From an uncultured Mucilaginibacter sp. (GTDB lineage: Bacteria > Bacteroidota > Bacteroidia > Sphingobacteriales > Sphingobacteriaceae): a stretch of 64,000 bases of DNA. The stretch covers positions 62,001-126,000 of the forward strand of contig CAIPFE010000063.1 of NCBI GenBank assembly GCA_903864275.1, read 5' to 3'. Each line of letters starts with the position of its first letter. Position 1 is the first letter of the stretch. Positions 35,591-43,741 of the stretch are shown here, piece after piece. A model generated the notes under the pieces. The model was not told the DNA's origin. It saw only the letters and a program-made list of their open reading frames with translations, and did not search any database. Position numbers and translations under genes: made by a program.

Positions 35591-36067
35591 TCAGGACGCC
35601 TTGTCGTCTTTTTTGACTTCAGGTTTAGCTGAAACTTTTTTGACCGGCTTTGCCTTTGATTGTACTGGCGCTGGTTTAGGTTGAACCGCTGCCGGTGCAG
35701 TCTTTTTAGGAGCCGTTTTAGTCGGGGCCGGAGCTGATTTAGCCGGAGCTGCTGATTTAACCGGCGCGGCAGCCTTTACGCTTTTTTCTTTTAGCGCGGG
35801 TGTCACGGGCTTTTTAACATCTTCGGCCTTTTTAGAAACCTTTGCATCTTTTGTCCCACTAACAGTGTCCGAACTTACAGGCTCGGCCTGCTTTAATTCT
35901 TTCGAAATTATTTTCGCCAGTTTTTTCGATCCTTTGGTTATTTCTTTGATCAACTTTTCAGATCCTGATCCCAGCCGGCTTGTTATTTTTTTCAATTCAT
36001 CAATTAATTCCTGCTGAATTGCTTTCCGCGACGCTTTAACCGACGATTCTTGTGTCTTCTTATTCAT
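35591..36067 (-). CDS. Lysine/alanine/proline-rich histone H1-like protein
   Basis: 158 residues. The N-terminal 60 residues are helical (AIQQELIDELKKITSRLG; SEKLIKEITKGSKKLAKI). From about residue 70 the protein is a low-complexity tail of Lys, Ala, Pro and Val (VKAAAPVKSAAPAKSAPAP and similar), like bacterial histone H1/Hc1-like and AlgP-type tails. Such tails bind DNA or RNA non-specifically. It is embedded, in opposite orientation, between two DUF4870-like paralogues. The tail DNA is repetitive, so copy number may vary among strains. Confidence 0.75.
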   Translation of the reverse strand: MNKKTQESSVKASRKAIQQELIDELKKITSRLGSGSEKLIKEITKGSKKLAKIISKELKQAEPVSSDTVSGTKDAKVSKKAEDVKKPVTPALKEKSVKAAAPVKSAAPAKSAPAPTKTAPKKTAPAAVQPKPAPVQSKAKPVKKVSAKPEVKKDDKAS

Positions 36068-36126
36068 AAATTTATTGTGTGGTGCAAAAGTATGTGATAT
36101 AATAATAAAATTAATATTATCATTAT

Positions 36127-36150
36127 GTTAACACAACAGGGTTTGTTAAC
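36127..36150. promoter_or_regulatory. Inverted repeat gttaaca-N10-tgttaac
   Basis: A perfect 7-bp dyad (36127-36133 and 36144-36150) in the divergent region between the histone-like gene and DUF4870 paralogue B. It is a possible operator; no regulator is assigned. Confidence 0.35.
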
Positions 36151-36311
36151 ATTTGTTTCCCGGCAATTGTTTTCGGGCGACAATGGTCAATTACAAAAAT
36201 CTTTAGCTGTCAAATTTAGATTTAATTTGGCTAATAAAAATTTTCAGCTGAAAATGAGTAAGTTATTAATTATTTTTTTAATTTTAATAGCACAATCAAA
36301 CCTTAAATTTT

Positions 36312-36686
36312 ATGGACCCACTTAACCCTTTCGCAAACGAACAGCAGGGAAAAACTGCCGGCATCATCAGTTATTTCACTATTTTCGGGTGGCTTATTGC
36401 TTATTTTGGATTTCATCAAAACAACAAGACAAGTTTAGGCAGTTACCAGCTAAGGCAAACCCTGCTGCTTCACCTTGTTTCGATGGTGCTGCGATTTGGA
36501 GTGGCTGTGGTTTTAGGCTTGATTTGGCTTTCAACCGGATTTTTCTCGCTGTATTCATTCATGCGGCTTTTTTACCTTGCCCTGTTAATAATCTGGATAA
36601 TCGGCTTAATTGGCGCTATTAATGGTGAAAAAAAGCCAATACCATTCATTGGTGACGCCGCCCAAAGTATGTTCCCCACCATTTAG
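36312..36686 (+). CDS. DUF4870-like membrane protein, paralogue B
   Basis: 124 residues, same length as paralogue A. It shares KTAGIISYFTIFGWLIAYFG, FHQNNKTSLGSYQLRQTLLL and GAINGEKKPIPFIG. The two copies differ mainly in the second helix. A tandem duplication split by the histone-like gene is the simplest history. Unknown function; probable small inner-membrane protein. Confidence 0.75.
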   Translation: MDPLNPFANEQQGKTAGIISYFTIFGWLIAYFGFHQNNKTSLGSYQLRQTLLLHLVSMVLRFGVAVVLGLIWLSTGFFSLYSFMRLFYLALLIIWIIGLIGAINGEKKPIPFIGDAAQSMFPTI

Positions 36687-36701
36687 AAAGTAGTGCCACT
36701 T

Positions 36702-37844
36702 TCAAAGCAGCAAAGCATCTACGTAATGCGCATGAACTATCCCCTCGCAGGGAGACCACGAAAAAATAGTGAACCTGCCATCCTGCGATGATACAAGGGC
36801 AATGGCGTCGCGCTGGTCAAACACAAACTGTGCCGCCGAAAGGTGCCTGGTGCCCCCATTTTGCGCCGGATGAATGGTGATTGCTGTGTTGCCTATTACG
36901 GGCTCGGTTACCATCATTTGTTCAACAGGTATGCCGTTTGAGGATAAGCCGATTTTCGCACCAAAGGCCATCACTTCCAGCTTGTCGGTTATGATGGTTG
37001 CGCCATCAACAGCGGTTAATCCTGCGATGCTTTCTACCGTGCGGTTAACTTCATCCTGCCAAAGGGTGATGTTGCGCTCAATAATTTCCAGCTCCATTAA
37101 TATTTTCAGCTCATCAAATGCGGGTGTAACCGGGTAGGTCATGGGATGTATGATAGAATCACGCCATTGGTCGCTGCCGGAAGGGACCACCAGTAACGAA
37201 CCCCCATGGCCGTGGGCGCGCATAGAAGCGGCTAACTGAACGAACACATTAACCGAATCGTTCCAGCCGGTTGGTGAATTATAATCAAGCAACGAGCTGA
37301 GCATGGCCGGGCAATCCGGCAGGCTTTTGCTGTGCTCATCAATAATTTTTATTTCGTCGCCTTTTAACACGGCAACATTAATGAACTTGCCAAACCCCTT
37401 TATCCGGCGGTGCTTTACTACCAGCAAACCGGGTTCAATTACCTCGAGTACAAAACAGCAATCAGCAATGGCGCGTGTTGTACCCCAAACATAAAGTTCG
37501 CCATCTTCGTCCCAAACCCCAAGGTGGATGCCCGAGCGTTCAACGGCGGGCGCCAGTTTTGTAAGCACATAAGGCGTCAGCAATATCCATTCTTCAAAAA
37601 CCAATGGCTGACCGGCCAGCAATGGCGGCAAATAGGCCAGCGAAATCTTTGGCGAACGGCCCTCTTCCCTGCGCAAACTGGCCCAAAAGGTAACATCAAT
37701 GATAGCCTCGATCACTTTTAACGAAGGTTCAGGCGCAAGGTCGGTTTCGCCTTGCCGCACGGCGGTTGCCAGAAGCTTCGTAAAATGACTTCCGATAGCC
37801 GGTGCTGCAGTGCTGGCCGCCTGGTAAGTTGATCTGTAGGTCAT
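36702..37844 (-). CDS. DACNV-type sensor protein (diadenylate-cyclase-like domain)
   Basis: 380 residues, cytoplasmic. The N-terminal about 240 residues are an alpha/beta region of unclear family (VIEAIIDVTFWASLRREEG; GIHLGVWDEDGELYVWGTTR; HGHGGSLLVVPSG). Residues about 265-375 read like the DisA_N diadenylate cyclase fold: VDGATIITDKLEVMAFGAKI with D280-G281-A282, then GGTRHLSAAQFVFDQRDAIA (R333-H334) and ALVSSQDGRFTIFS. In catalytic DisA/CdaA enzymes the second motif is RHR; here the third position is Leu335, so cyclase activity is uncertain and a nucleotide-sensing role, as proposed for the DACNV class, is more likely. It stands alone, upstream of a tandem repeat. Confidence 0.8.
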   Translation of the reverse strand: MTYRSTYQAASTAAPAIGSHFTKLLATAVRQGETDLAPEPSLKVIEAIIDVTFWASLRREEGRSPKISLAYLPPLLAGQPLVFEEWILLTPYVLTKLAPAVERSGIHLGVWDEDGELYVWGTTRAIADCCFVLEVIEPGLLVVKHRRIKGFGKFINVAVLKGDEIKIIDEHSKSLPDCPAMLSSLLDYNSPTGWNDSVNVFVQLAASMRAHGHGGSLLVVPSGSDQWRDSIIHPMTYPVTPAFDELKILMELEIIERNITLWQDEVNRTVESIAGLTAVDGATIITDKLEVMAFGAKIGLSSNGIPVEQMMVTEPVIGNTAITIHPAQNGGTRHLSAAQFVFDQRDAIALVSSQDGRFTIFSWSPCEGIVHAHYVDALLL

Positions 37845-37937
37845 GTATGCTGAACGTGTTTATTGCGGTGCTAAAATAGTGTTATTTGATTTTGCAGGGG
37901 CAAAATAGTATAAGTATTACAAAGAGATTGGATAATT

Positions 37938-38204
37938 GCCATACCCCCTCTGTCTCCTTCGTCGACATCTTCCCCTAAGCTTAGGGGGAGAAACGTAATT
38001 TACAACCCAAATTTTTGTGAGAACCTTCTCCTCCCCTAAATTTAGGGGAGGCCGGGAGGGGTAAAAAACCTGCCATACCCCCTCTGTCTCCTTCGTCGAC
38101 ATCTCCCCCTAAGCTTAGGGGGGGAAAGATTAAGTTACGACCTCAATTTTTGTGAGAACCTTCTCCTCCCCCAAATTTAGGGAAGGCCGGGAGGGGTAAA
38201 ATGC
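37938..38204. repeat. Two-copy direct repeat, 134-bp period, with CCCCTAAnnTTAGGGG palindromes
   Basis: Unit 1 begins gccataccccctctgtctcc at 37938 and unit 2 begins with the same word at 38072. Each unit has two inner palindromes, cccctaagcttagggg and cctcccctaaatttaggggagg (the last slightly decayed in unit 2), and a shared spacer tttttgtgagaaccttctcc. A related inverted version is at 59637-59737. Confidence 0.85.
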
Positions 38205-38350
38205 CACTGGCCTAATCAACTACTCACCTGATTAACCTAATCCAACCACTCACTCAACCAACTTAATCAACCAACCTTAATAGTTTAAAAACAAACCCTC
38301 GTCGATATTTGTTATACCTCCGTCTATTTCTTTTGATATGCAAAAAATAA

Positions 38351-38400
38351 TATTTACAATTGTGTACTAATGACACAATGAAGTTATGCCATTGTAAATA
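38351..38400. promoter_or_regulatory. Nested symmetric operator upstream of trehalase
   Basis: Outer perfect 10-bp dyad tatttacaat (38351-38360) / attgtaaata (38391-38400). Inner perfect 7-bp dyad attgtgt (38359-38365) / acacaat (38373-38379). It ends 54 bases before the trehalase ATG, a good place for a repressor or for an alternative RNA fold. Confidence 0.5.
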
Positions 38401-38454
38401 AACCAACTACCTGTACTATTTCAATTTTAAACCTATAAATCCGCCGATAAATTT

Positions 38455-40023
38455 ATGTCCTTTATGAGAAAAATAATGTTAGCGCTGTGTATGGTGTTTG
38501 TTTTTAGTTTCGCTAAATCACAAAACCTCACGCCGCAACAATTTTTCCCGGGGCTTTTCGAAGCGGTACAACTGTCTGACATTTTTAGTGATAACAAAAC
38601 TTTTGTGGATGCATTACCAAAAAGCGACCCGGCAGTTATCATGAAATATTACAATCAGCATAAAAGTGAAGCAAATTTTGACCTGAAGCGGTTTGTGGCT
38701 GATAACTTCGCCATGCCGGTAACGGAGGGCGGCGAGTTTAAAACTGACATATCCAAGGGCGTCCGCAAACATATCGACACCTTATGGACGGTACTTTCAC
38801 GCAAACACAATTCGGCGTCAAAGTATTCTTCGTTGATCAGCTTACCAAATGATTTTATAATACCGGGAGGCCGTTTCAGGGAGACTTATTACTGGGATAC
38901 CTATTTTACGATGCTTGGGCTGCAGGAAAGTCACAAAACAAAGATCATGGAAAACCTGATCAACAATTTTGCCTATTTGATAAATAAGTTTGGATTTATC
39001 CCAACCGGCACCCGTACTTACTATTTAACCCGTTCGCAGGCGCCATTTTTTTCGATGATGCTTGATCTGCTTGCGAAAGACGAAGGGAACAAAGTGTTTA
39101 TTAAATACCAGCCGGAACTCCTGAAGGAATACGCTTTCTGGATGAAGGGGGCTGAAAAATTAAAGACTGGAGTGGCTTACCGGAACGTAGTTAGCTTGTC
39201 CGGCGGAGAAATACTAAACCGTAACTGGGACGACTCGGACAAGCCCCGGCAGGAAGCTTTTAGAAACGACCTTGATTCAGCCAAAAAGTCGAAACAAAAA
39301 CCACAGGATTTTTACCGTAACGTCCGTGCGGCCGGGGAGTCGGGCTGGGATTTCGGGTCGCGCTGGTTTGATGAAAGCGATAAATTCGGGAGTATACAAA
39401 CTACTTCCTTTATACCGGTCGACCTTAACTGCCTGCTTTATCATTTAGAGCTCTCCATAGCAAAATCATATCAACTCCATGGCAATAGCGATAGAAATAA
39501 CTATTTTTTGGCAAAAGCATTAGCGCGTAAAAAAGCAATACTAAAATATTGTTGGAGCGAAAAAGACAGCTGGTTTATGGACTACAACTGGAGGCTTAAA
39601 CGCACTTCGCAGCAGCAAACCATTGCCGGGGTTTTTCCGCTTGATTTTAACATCGCCAGTGTGAAACAAGCCGACCAAATGGCTTACGTATTGAAAACAA
39701 AATTTCTGAAACCGCGTGGCGTGGCCACTTCTTTCAAGCGAACGGGCCAGCAATGGGATAGCCCCAATGGATGGGCGCCAATGCAGTTTATGGCTATTAA
39801 TGGCCTTGAAAAATATCATCATAACGATTTGGCCAAAGAAATTGCCCTTAGGTGGATTAAGACAAACGTTACGGTATTTGAAGAAACGGGAAAACTTACT
39901 GAAAAATATAATGTTAGTGATAATAACATAAAAGCGGGCGGTGGCGAATATCCCCAGCAGGACGGCTACGGCTGGACAAACGGCGTGCTGTTATACCTGC
40001 TTGATCGTTATCACATGGATTAA
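38455..40023 (+). CDS. treA: Periplasmic trehalase, GH37
   Basis: 522 residues with a signal peptide (about 1-22, MLALCMVFVFSFAKSQ region). GH37 hydrolyses alpha,alpha-trehalose to two glucose molecules by an inverting mechanism. Family signature 1, PGGRFRETYYWDTYF, starts at residue 137; signature 2, QQWDSPNGWAPMQ, starts at about 432. GESGWDFGSRWF carries the catalytic Asp, and a late EKYNV segment is where the catalytic base lies in the family. The full length is normal. A GH3 enzyme follows 101 bp downstream. Confidence 0.93.
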   Translation: MSFMRKIMLALCMVFVFSFAKSQNLTPQQFFPGLFEAVQLSDIFSDNKTFVDALPKSDPAVIMKYYNQHKSEANFDLKRFVADNFAMPVTEGGEFKTDISKGVRKHIDTLWTVLSRKHNSASKYSSLISLPNDFIIPGGRFRETYYWDTYFTMLGLQESHKTKIMENLINNFAYLINKFGFIPTGTRTYYLTRSQAPFFSMMLDLLAKDEGNKVFIKYQPELLKEYAFWMKGAEKLKTGVAYRNVVSLSGGEILNRNWDDSDKPRQEAFRNDLDSAKKSKQKPQDFYRNVRAAGESGWDFGSRWFDESDKFGSIQTTSFIPVDLNCLLYHLELSIAKSYQLHGNSDRNNYFLAKALARKKAILKYCWSEKDSWFMDYNWRLKRTSQQQTIAGVFPLDFNIASVKQADQMAYVLKTKFLKPRGVATSFKRTGQQWDSPNGWAPMQFMAINGLEKYHHNDLAKEIALRWIKTNVTVFEETGKLTEKYNVSDNNIKAGGGEYPQQDGYGWTNGVLLYLLDRYHMD

Positions 40024-40124
40024 GTTCTGTAATCAGCAGAAATCAGGATGAACGATCATCAAAAAAACTGCAGACTCCATTAAAAACTAATAACGAACGA
40101 CTAAATAAAAACCAAATTAATGAA

Positions 40125-42542
40125 ATGAAAGCAAATCAAAAACTGACCGTTGTAACTGTGTTACTTGTGCTGGCAGGCATCTTTTTTTCAGGTGTCCATG
40201 CGCAAGGAACAAAGCCGGTCCCCAAATTGGCAAAAAACAATTTGAAGCAGGTAGTAGGAGCTATGACCCTGGAAGAAAAAGCAAAGCTGGTAGTAGGCAT
40301 GGGTTTCAAAATGCCGGGAATGCCAGCTCCAAAAAAGGGCGAAAAACCTAAACCCGTGGATATTGGTGGTTTTAAATTGCCCCCGTCAGACCCTGAAGCT
40401 TATGAGGTGCCTGAAAAAGTCCCAGGTGCGGCAGGCAGAACACATGCTATTCCCCGCCTTGGTATCCCATCTATTACCGTTTCGGATGGTCCGGCAGGGT
40501 TAAGAATTGAGCCAAAAAGGCCGAATGACACTAAGACCTATTATGCTACAGCTTTCCCGGTCGCTACTTTGCTGGCATCATCATGGGATACTGCCCTGGT
40601 AAAAAAAGTAGGTGTGGCCTTTGGCAATGAGGTGCGCGAATATGGTGTGGATATAATTTTGGGCCCGGCCCTTAATATTCACCGCAACCCGCTTGGCGGC
40701 AGGAATTTTGAATATTATTCGGAAGACCCGCTTATTGCCGGAAGTATGACCGCCGCTATTGTAAAAGGCATCCAGTCTAATGGTATCGGCACTTCAATTA
40801 AACATTACGCCGCAAATAATCAGGAAACAAACAGGAACAGCGTCAATACTATCGTTAGTGAACGGGCAATGCGGGAAATTTATCTTAAAGGATTTTCCAT
40901 TGCTGTAAAAGCCTCACAACCGTGGACAGTGATGTCATCCTATAATAAAGTGAACGGCACTTATACTTCTGAGCGTCGCGACCTGCAAACTGACATTTTA
41001 AAAAGAGAATGGGGTTTTAAAGGGTTGGTTATGACCGATTGGTTTGGCGGCCATGATGCCGTTGCCCAGATGAACGCCGGTAACGACCTGCTAATGCCCG
41101 GGAATCCCGATCAGTCAGAAGCTATTGTAGCTGCAGTTAAGGACGGGACATTGAGCATGCAGCAACTGGATGCCAACGTAGAAAGAATTTTGAAGATCAT
41201 TGTTAAATCGCCAACCTTTACTCATTATAAATACTCAGATAAACCCGACCTGAAGGGTCACGCAAAAGTTTCGCGCATGGCAGCAGCACAGGGAATGGTA
41301 TTGCTTAAAAACGAAAGCCAGACGCTGCCCTTGCAAGTTGGCAAAAGGATCGCTGTATTTGGCAATACTTCCTATAATATTATAGCAGGCGGTACCGGCA
41401 GCGGTGATGTAAACAAAGCTTACACGATATCGCTTGTACAGGGATTAAATAATGCCGGGTATAAAGTACAGGAAGCTTTAAGCAAAAGCTATACAGATTA
41501 TCTGGCTGATGCAAAAGCAAAACAACCAAAACAAAGAAATTTCTTTACTCCGCCACCAGTGATTCCAGAAATGGATGCCGGAAGCGTGGTGGCACGGGAA
41601 GCAGATGGCGCAGATGCCGCTATTATTACCATCGGTAGAAATGCTGGTGAAGGTGCTGACCGTAAACTGGAAGGCGATTATTACCTGTCGAACGATGAAA
41701 AAGGCCTTATAAATGGTGTTGCGACCGCGTTCCATGCCAAAGGCAAAAAAGTAGTAGTTGTTTTAAATATAGGCGGTGTTATTGAAGTTGCCAGCTGGCG
41801 CGATAGCGTTGACGGCATTTTACTGGCATGGCAGCCAGGCCTTGAAGCTGGCAACGCCATCACCGATGTGTTAAGTGGCAATGTAGATCCATCAGGTAAA
41901 CTGGCTACTACTTTCCCGGTTGATTACCCGGATGTGCCTTCGGCAAAAAATTTCCCCGGCAAGGAATTACCAATGCCAGCCGGGCAAACTGCCAGCCCGA
42001 TGATGGGTAAACCATCTGAAGTGGTTTACCAGGAAGGTATTTATGTTGGCTACCGTTATTACGACTCCTTTAAAATTAAACCCGCTTATGAGTTTGGTTA
42101 CGGGCTATCATACACCAAATTTAAAGTCAGTGATGTAAAAGTAAGTTCACCTGATTTTAAAGGCAGTGTTACCGTTAAAGCTACCGTTAAAAACACAGGG
42201 TCACTATCCGGTAAAGAAGTTGTGCAACTTTATTTGAGCGCACCAAATTCAACTATTGATAAGCCCGAGCAAGAGTTAAAAGGATTTTCCAAGACCGGCT
42301 TATTGGCCCCCGGCCAATCGCAATTCATTATATTTACCTTGCATGCAAGCGACCTGGCTTCGTTCAATACCGACAAGTCGGAGTGGATTGCCGATGCAGG
42401 TGAATACAAAGTAAACGTCGGGACGTCATCAAGGCAGATCGCAAAAACAGTCTCATTTAAACTGGCTGCTGATATAGTTACCGAAAAAACACATAACTCG
42501 CTTACGCCGCAAGTGGCTATTGATGAGTTAAAAAATAAATGA
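40125..42542 (+). CDS. Exported GH3 beta-glucosidase
   Basis: 805 residues with signal peptide (about 1-27). The GH3 N-terminal barrel has the nucleophile Asp305 in GFKGLVMTDWFGGH, the substrate loop GPALNIHRNPLGGRNFEYYS and IKHYAANNQETNRNS. The second alpha/beta sandwich domain (about 395-650, LLAWQPGLEAGNAITDVLSG) and a C-terminal fibronectin-III-like domain (about 690-785, VQLYLSAPNSTIDKPEQELK) complete the three-domain form. An insert near residues 65-95 (MPAPKKGEKPKPVDIGGFKL) is unusual. It probably trims beta-glucosides in the periplasm. Ends at a terminator at 42571. Confidence 0.92.
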   Translation: MKANQKLTVVTVLLVLAGIFFSGVHAQGTKPVPKLAKNNLKQVVGAMTLEEKAKLVVGMGFKMPGMPAPKKGEKPKPVDIGGFKLPPSDPEAYEVPEKVPGAAGRTHAIPRLGIPSITVSDGPAGLRIEPKRPNDTKTYYATAFPVATLLASSWDTALVKKVGVAFGNEVREYGVDIILGPALNIHRNPLGGRNFEYYSEDPLIAGSMTAAIVKGIQSNGIGTSIKHYAANNQETNRNSVNTIVSERAMREIYLKGFSIAVKASQPWTVMSSYNKVNGTYTSERRDLQTDILKREWGFKGLVMTDWFGGHDAVAQMNAGNDLLMPGNPDQSEAIVAAVKDGTLSMQQLDANVERILKIIVKSPTFTHYKYSDKPDLKGHAKVSRMAAAQGMVLLKNESQTLPLQVGKRIAVFGNTSYNIIAGGTGSGDVNKAYTISLVQGLNNAGYKVQEALSKSYTDYLADAKAKQPKQRNFFTPPPVIPEMDAGSVVAREADGADAAIITIGRNAGEGADRKLEGDYYLSNDEKGLINGVATAFHAKGKKVVVVLNIGGVIEVASWRDSVDGILLAWQPGLEAGNAITDVLSGNVDPSGKLATTFPVDYPDVPSAKNFPGKELPMPAGQTASPMMGKPSEVVYQEGIYVGYRYYDSFKIKPAYEFGYGLSYTKFKVSDVKVSSPDFKGSVTVKATVKNTGSLSGKEVVQLYLSAPNSTIDKPEQELKGFSKTGLLAPGQSQFIIFTLHASDLASFNTDKSEWIADAGEYKVNVGTSSRQIAKTVSFKLAADIVTEKTHNSLTPQVAIDELKNK

Positions 42543-42570
42543 GAACCTAATTTTAACTGTTAACTGACCC

Positions 42571-42603
42571 GGCCCCGTGATGTAATGTTGCGGGGCTTTT
42601 TTG
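42571..42603 (+). terminator. Intrinsic terminator after GH3
   Basis: The stem gccccg / cggggc is followed by a run of T, 30 bases after the GH3 stop codon. Confidence 0.8.
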
Positions 42604-42717
42604 TGATTTTTGTTGGGAATGTTTAGCTTTCCGCCCTGCGCCTTCTGCTTTTAGCTTCCATAAAAACGCATTCCCTAAATTCCGTACATTAGTGGCTGAA
42701 CAATTAAAAATCAAATT

Positions 42718-43026
42718 ATGGAATGGTATAATTATTTAGCCTGTTTTTTTGCCGGGGCGTTCCTCGCCAATTTTGTACCCCATTTTATCCATGGTGTATC
42801 CGGCAATAAGTTTCCATCGCCTTTTTCAAAACCGCCGGGCATTGGCCTGTCATCGGCGCCAATTAATGTAATATGGGGTCTGGTTAACCTAATTGTTGGA
42901 TTCCTGTTGTTTAATGCAGGTAACATCAGTACAATACAACCCCTAACCTGGATATTGTTTTTTGCAGGCGCAGCAGTAATGAGTATTATGCTCAGCGTTA
43001 ATTTTCAGAAAAAGGATAAGGAATAA
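42718..43026 (+). CDS. Small membrane protein, unknown function
   Basis: 102 residues with three hydrophobic segments (YLACFFAGAFLANFVPHFIH; INVIWGLVNLIVGFLLFNAG; LTWILFFAGAAVMSIMLSVN). The motif FVPHFIHGVSGNKFPSPFSK is recognisable as that of a widely distributed small unknown membrane family. It converges with the gluconate-dehydrogenase-like subunit, separated by a GTCTGAACC-family repeat. Confidence 0.7.
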   Translation: MEWYNYLACFFAGAFLANFVPHFIHGVSGNKFPSPFSKPPGIGLSSAPINVIWGLVNLIVGFLLFNAGNISTIQPLTWILFFAGAAVMSIMLSVNFQKKDKE

Positions 43027-43049
43027 TTATTTAGGGGGTAAGCCGTCAT

Positions 43050-43096
43050 CGATCCATCCTAAAAATCCCTAAAATGCGCTCCATCCCGGTTCAGAC
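43050..43096. repeat. GTCTGAACC-family element (copy 2, short)
   Basis: On the minus strand it reads gtctgaaccgggatgg from 43096, ending in the word atttttaggatgg. The first bases GTC-TGA are the last codon and stop codon of the minus-strand gene that ends at 43091. So the repeat supplies the stop codon. Compare 609-755 and 50335-50430. Confidence 0.7.
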
Positions 43097-43720
43097 ATCC
43101 TCCATCCCATACTGCTTCAGCACCTCGGCGGGTACGCCGGTCCATTTATTGGGGGCATTGCCAACATATCCCAGGTCTTCAATGCCCATTTTTGAGGTAA
43201 AGAAACCTGTGGCCGTAAGATCGCGCATACGGTTAAAAAAGGCTACGCCCTGCTGCATTTCGGGTTTTGCTTTTTTGGGATAAGCAATTTCATCAATCAG
43301 TGCCAGTTGCTGGGTCGGGCTGATGTCCACAAAGGTTTTATCGTAACGGTTCAGGCATTGCAGGTCAAGCCAGCGAAGTCCGCCACGCAGGGGCACCTGG
43401 TTGTGTGGCTTATCCTTTGCAGTAAACTCAATAAAATCAGGCACTTTGGCGTCCGAGGCGCTGCCCGAACGCGCATCTTTCGGAATAATAATATCCGCCA
43501 GTAACGTGATCGTGGCCATCTCGTGATCGTTGAAAAACTTTTCGTCATTCAGCTTTTTGTCGCGTTCAATTTCGTTGGGTTGCCTGCTCGCGTCATCCGC
43601 GTTGGGGCTTTCGCTGGTATCTTCTGCTAATTTTTTATCGCCTGGCTTGCAGGCTTCCAACAGCATAGTTGCTGAAATGGTGCCAAAGCCTATTGCTTTT
43701 AATGAGTCGCGTCTGTTCAT
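43091..43720 (-). CDS. Gluconate 2-dehydrogenase subunit 3-family protein (Tat lipoprotein-like)
   Basis: 209 residues. The N-terminus has a twin-arginine-type signal (NRRDSLKAIGFG) followed by a lipobox (MLLEAC, Cys24), so export in a folded state and lipidation are likely. The body has TIPKDARSGSASDAKVPDFI-type segments of the small subunit that accompanies GMC oxidoreductases such as gluconate and sugar 3-dehydrogenases. It is 21 bp downstream of the GMC gene on the same strand. The pair is expected to be a periplasmic dehydrogenase complex passing electrons to the respiratory chain. Confidence 0.88.
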   Translation of the reverse strand: MNRRDSLKAIGFGTISATMLLEACKPGDKKLAEDTSESPNADDASRQPNEIERDKKLNDEKFFNDHEMATITLLADIIIPKDARSGSASDAKVPDFIEFTAKDKPHNQVPLRGGLRWLDLQCLNRYDKTFVDISPTQQLALIDEIAYPKKAKPEMQQGVAFFNRMRDLTATGFFTSKMGIEDLGYVGNAPNKWTGVPAEVLKQYGMEDV

Positions 43721-43741
43721 TTGTCGTTGATCAAATAACGT

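Larger units (their letters stand above)
37845..38454. other. Large intergenic region with repeats and operator
   Basis: 610 bases without a gene, between the divergent DACNV gene and trehalase. It holds a two-copy direct repeat (37938-38204), a G-poor tract of caacc/taatcaa words (38210-38283) and a symmetric operator-like sequence (38351-38400). Confidence 0.7.

Noticed and set aside
36125..36325. 66-residue plus-strand ORF before DUF4870 paralogue B
   Set aside because: It overlaps the promoter region and the start of the real gene; low-complexity and AT-driven.
37938..38204. Possible CRISPR array from two regularly spaced repeats
   Set aside because: The unit is 134 bp and the two copies are similar along their whole length; there are no short repeats with unique spacers and no cas genes.
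38210..38283. G-poor tract of taatcaaccaacc-type words as a functional repeat
   Set aside because: The words are degenerate, without a fixed period or symmetry, so it is treated as low-complexity spacer.
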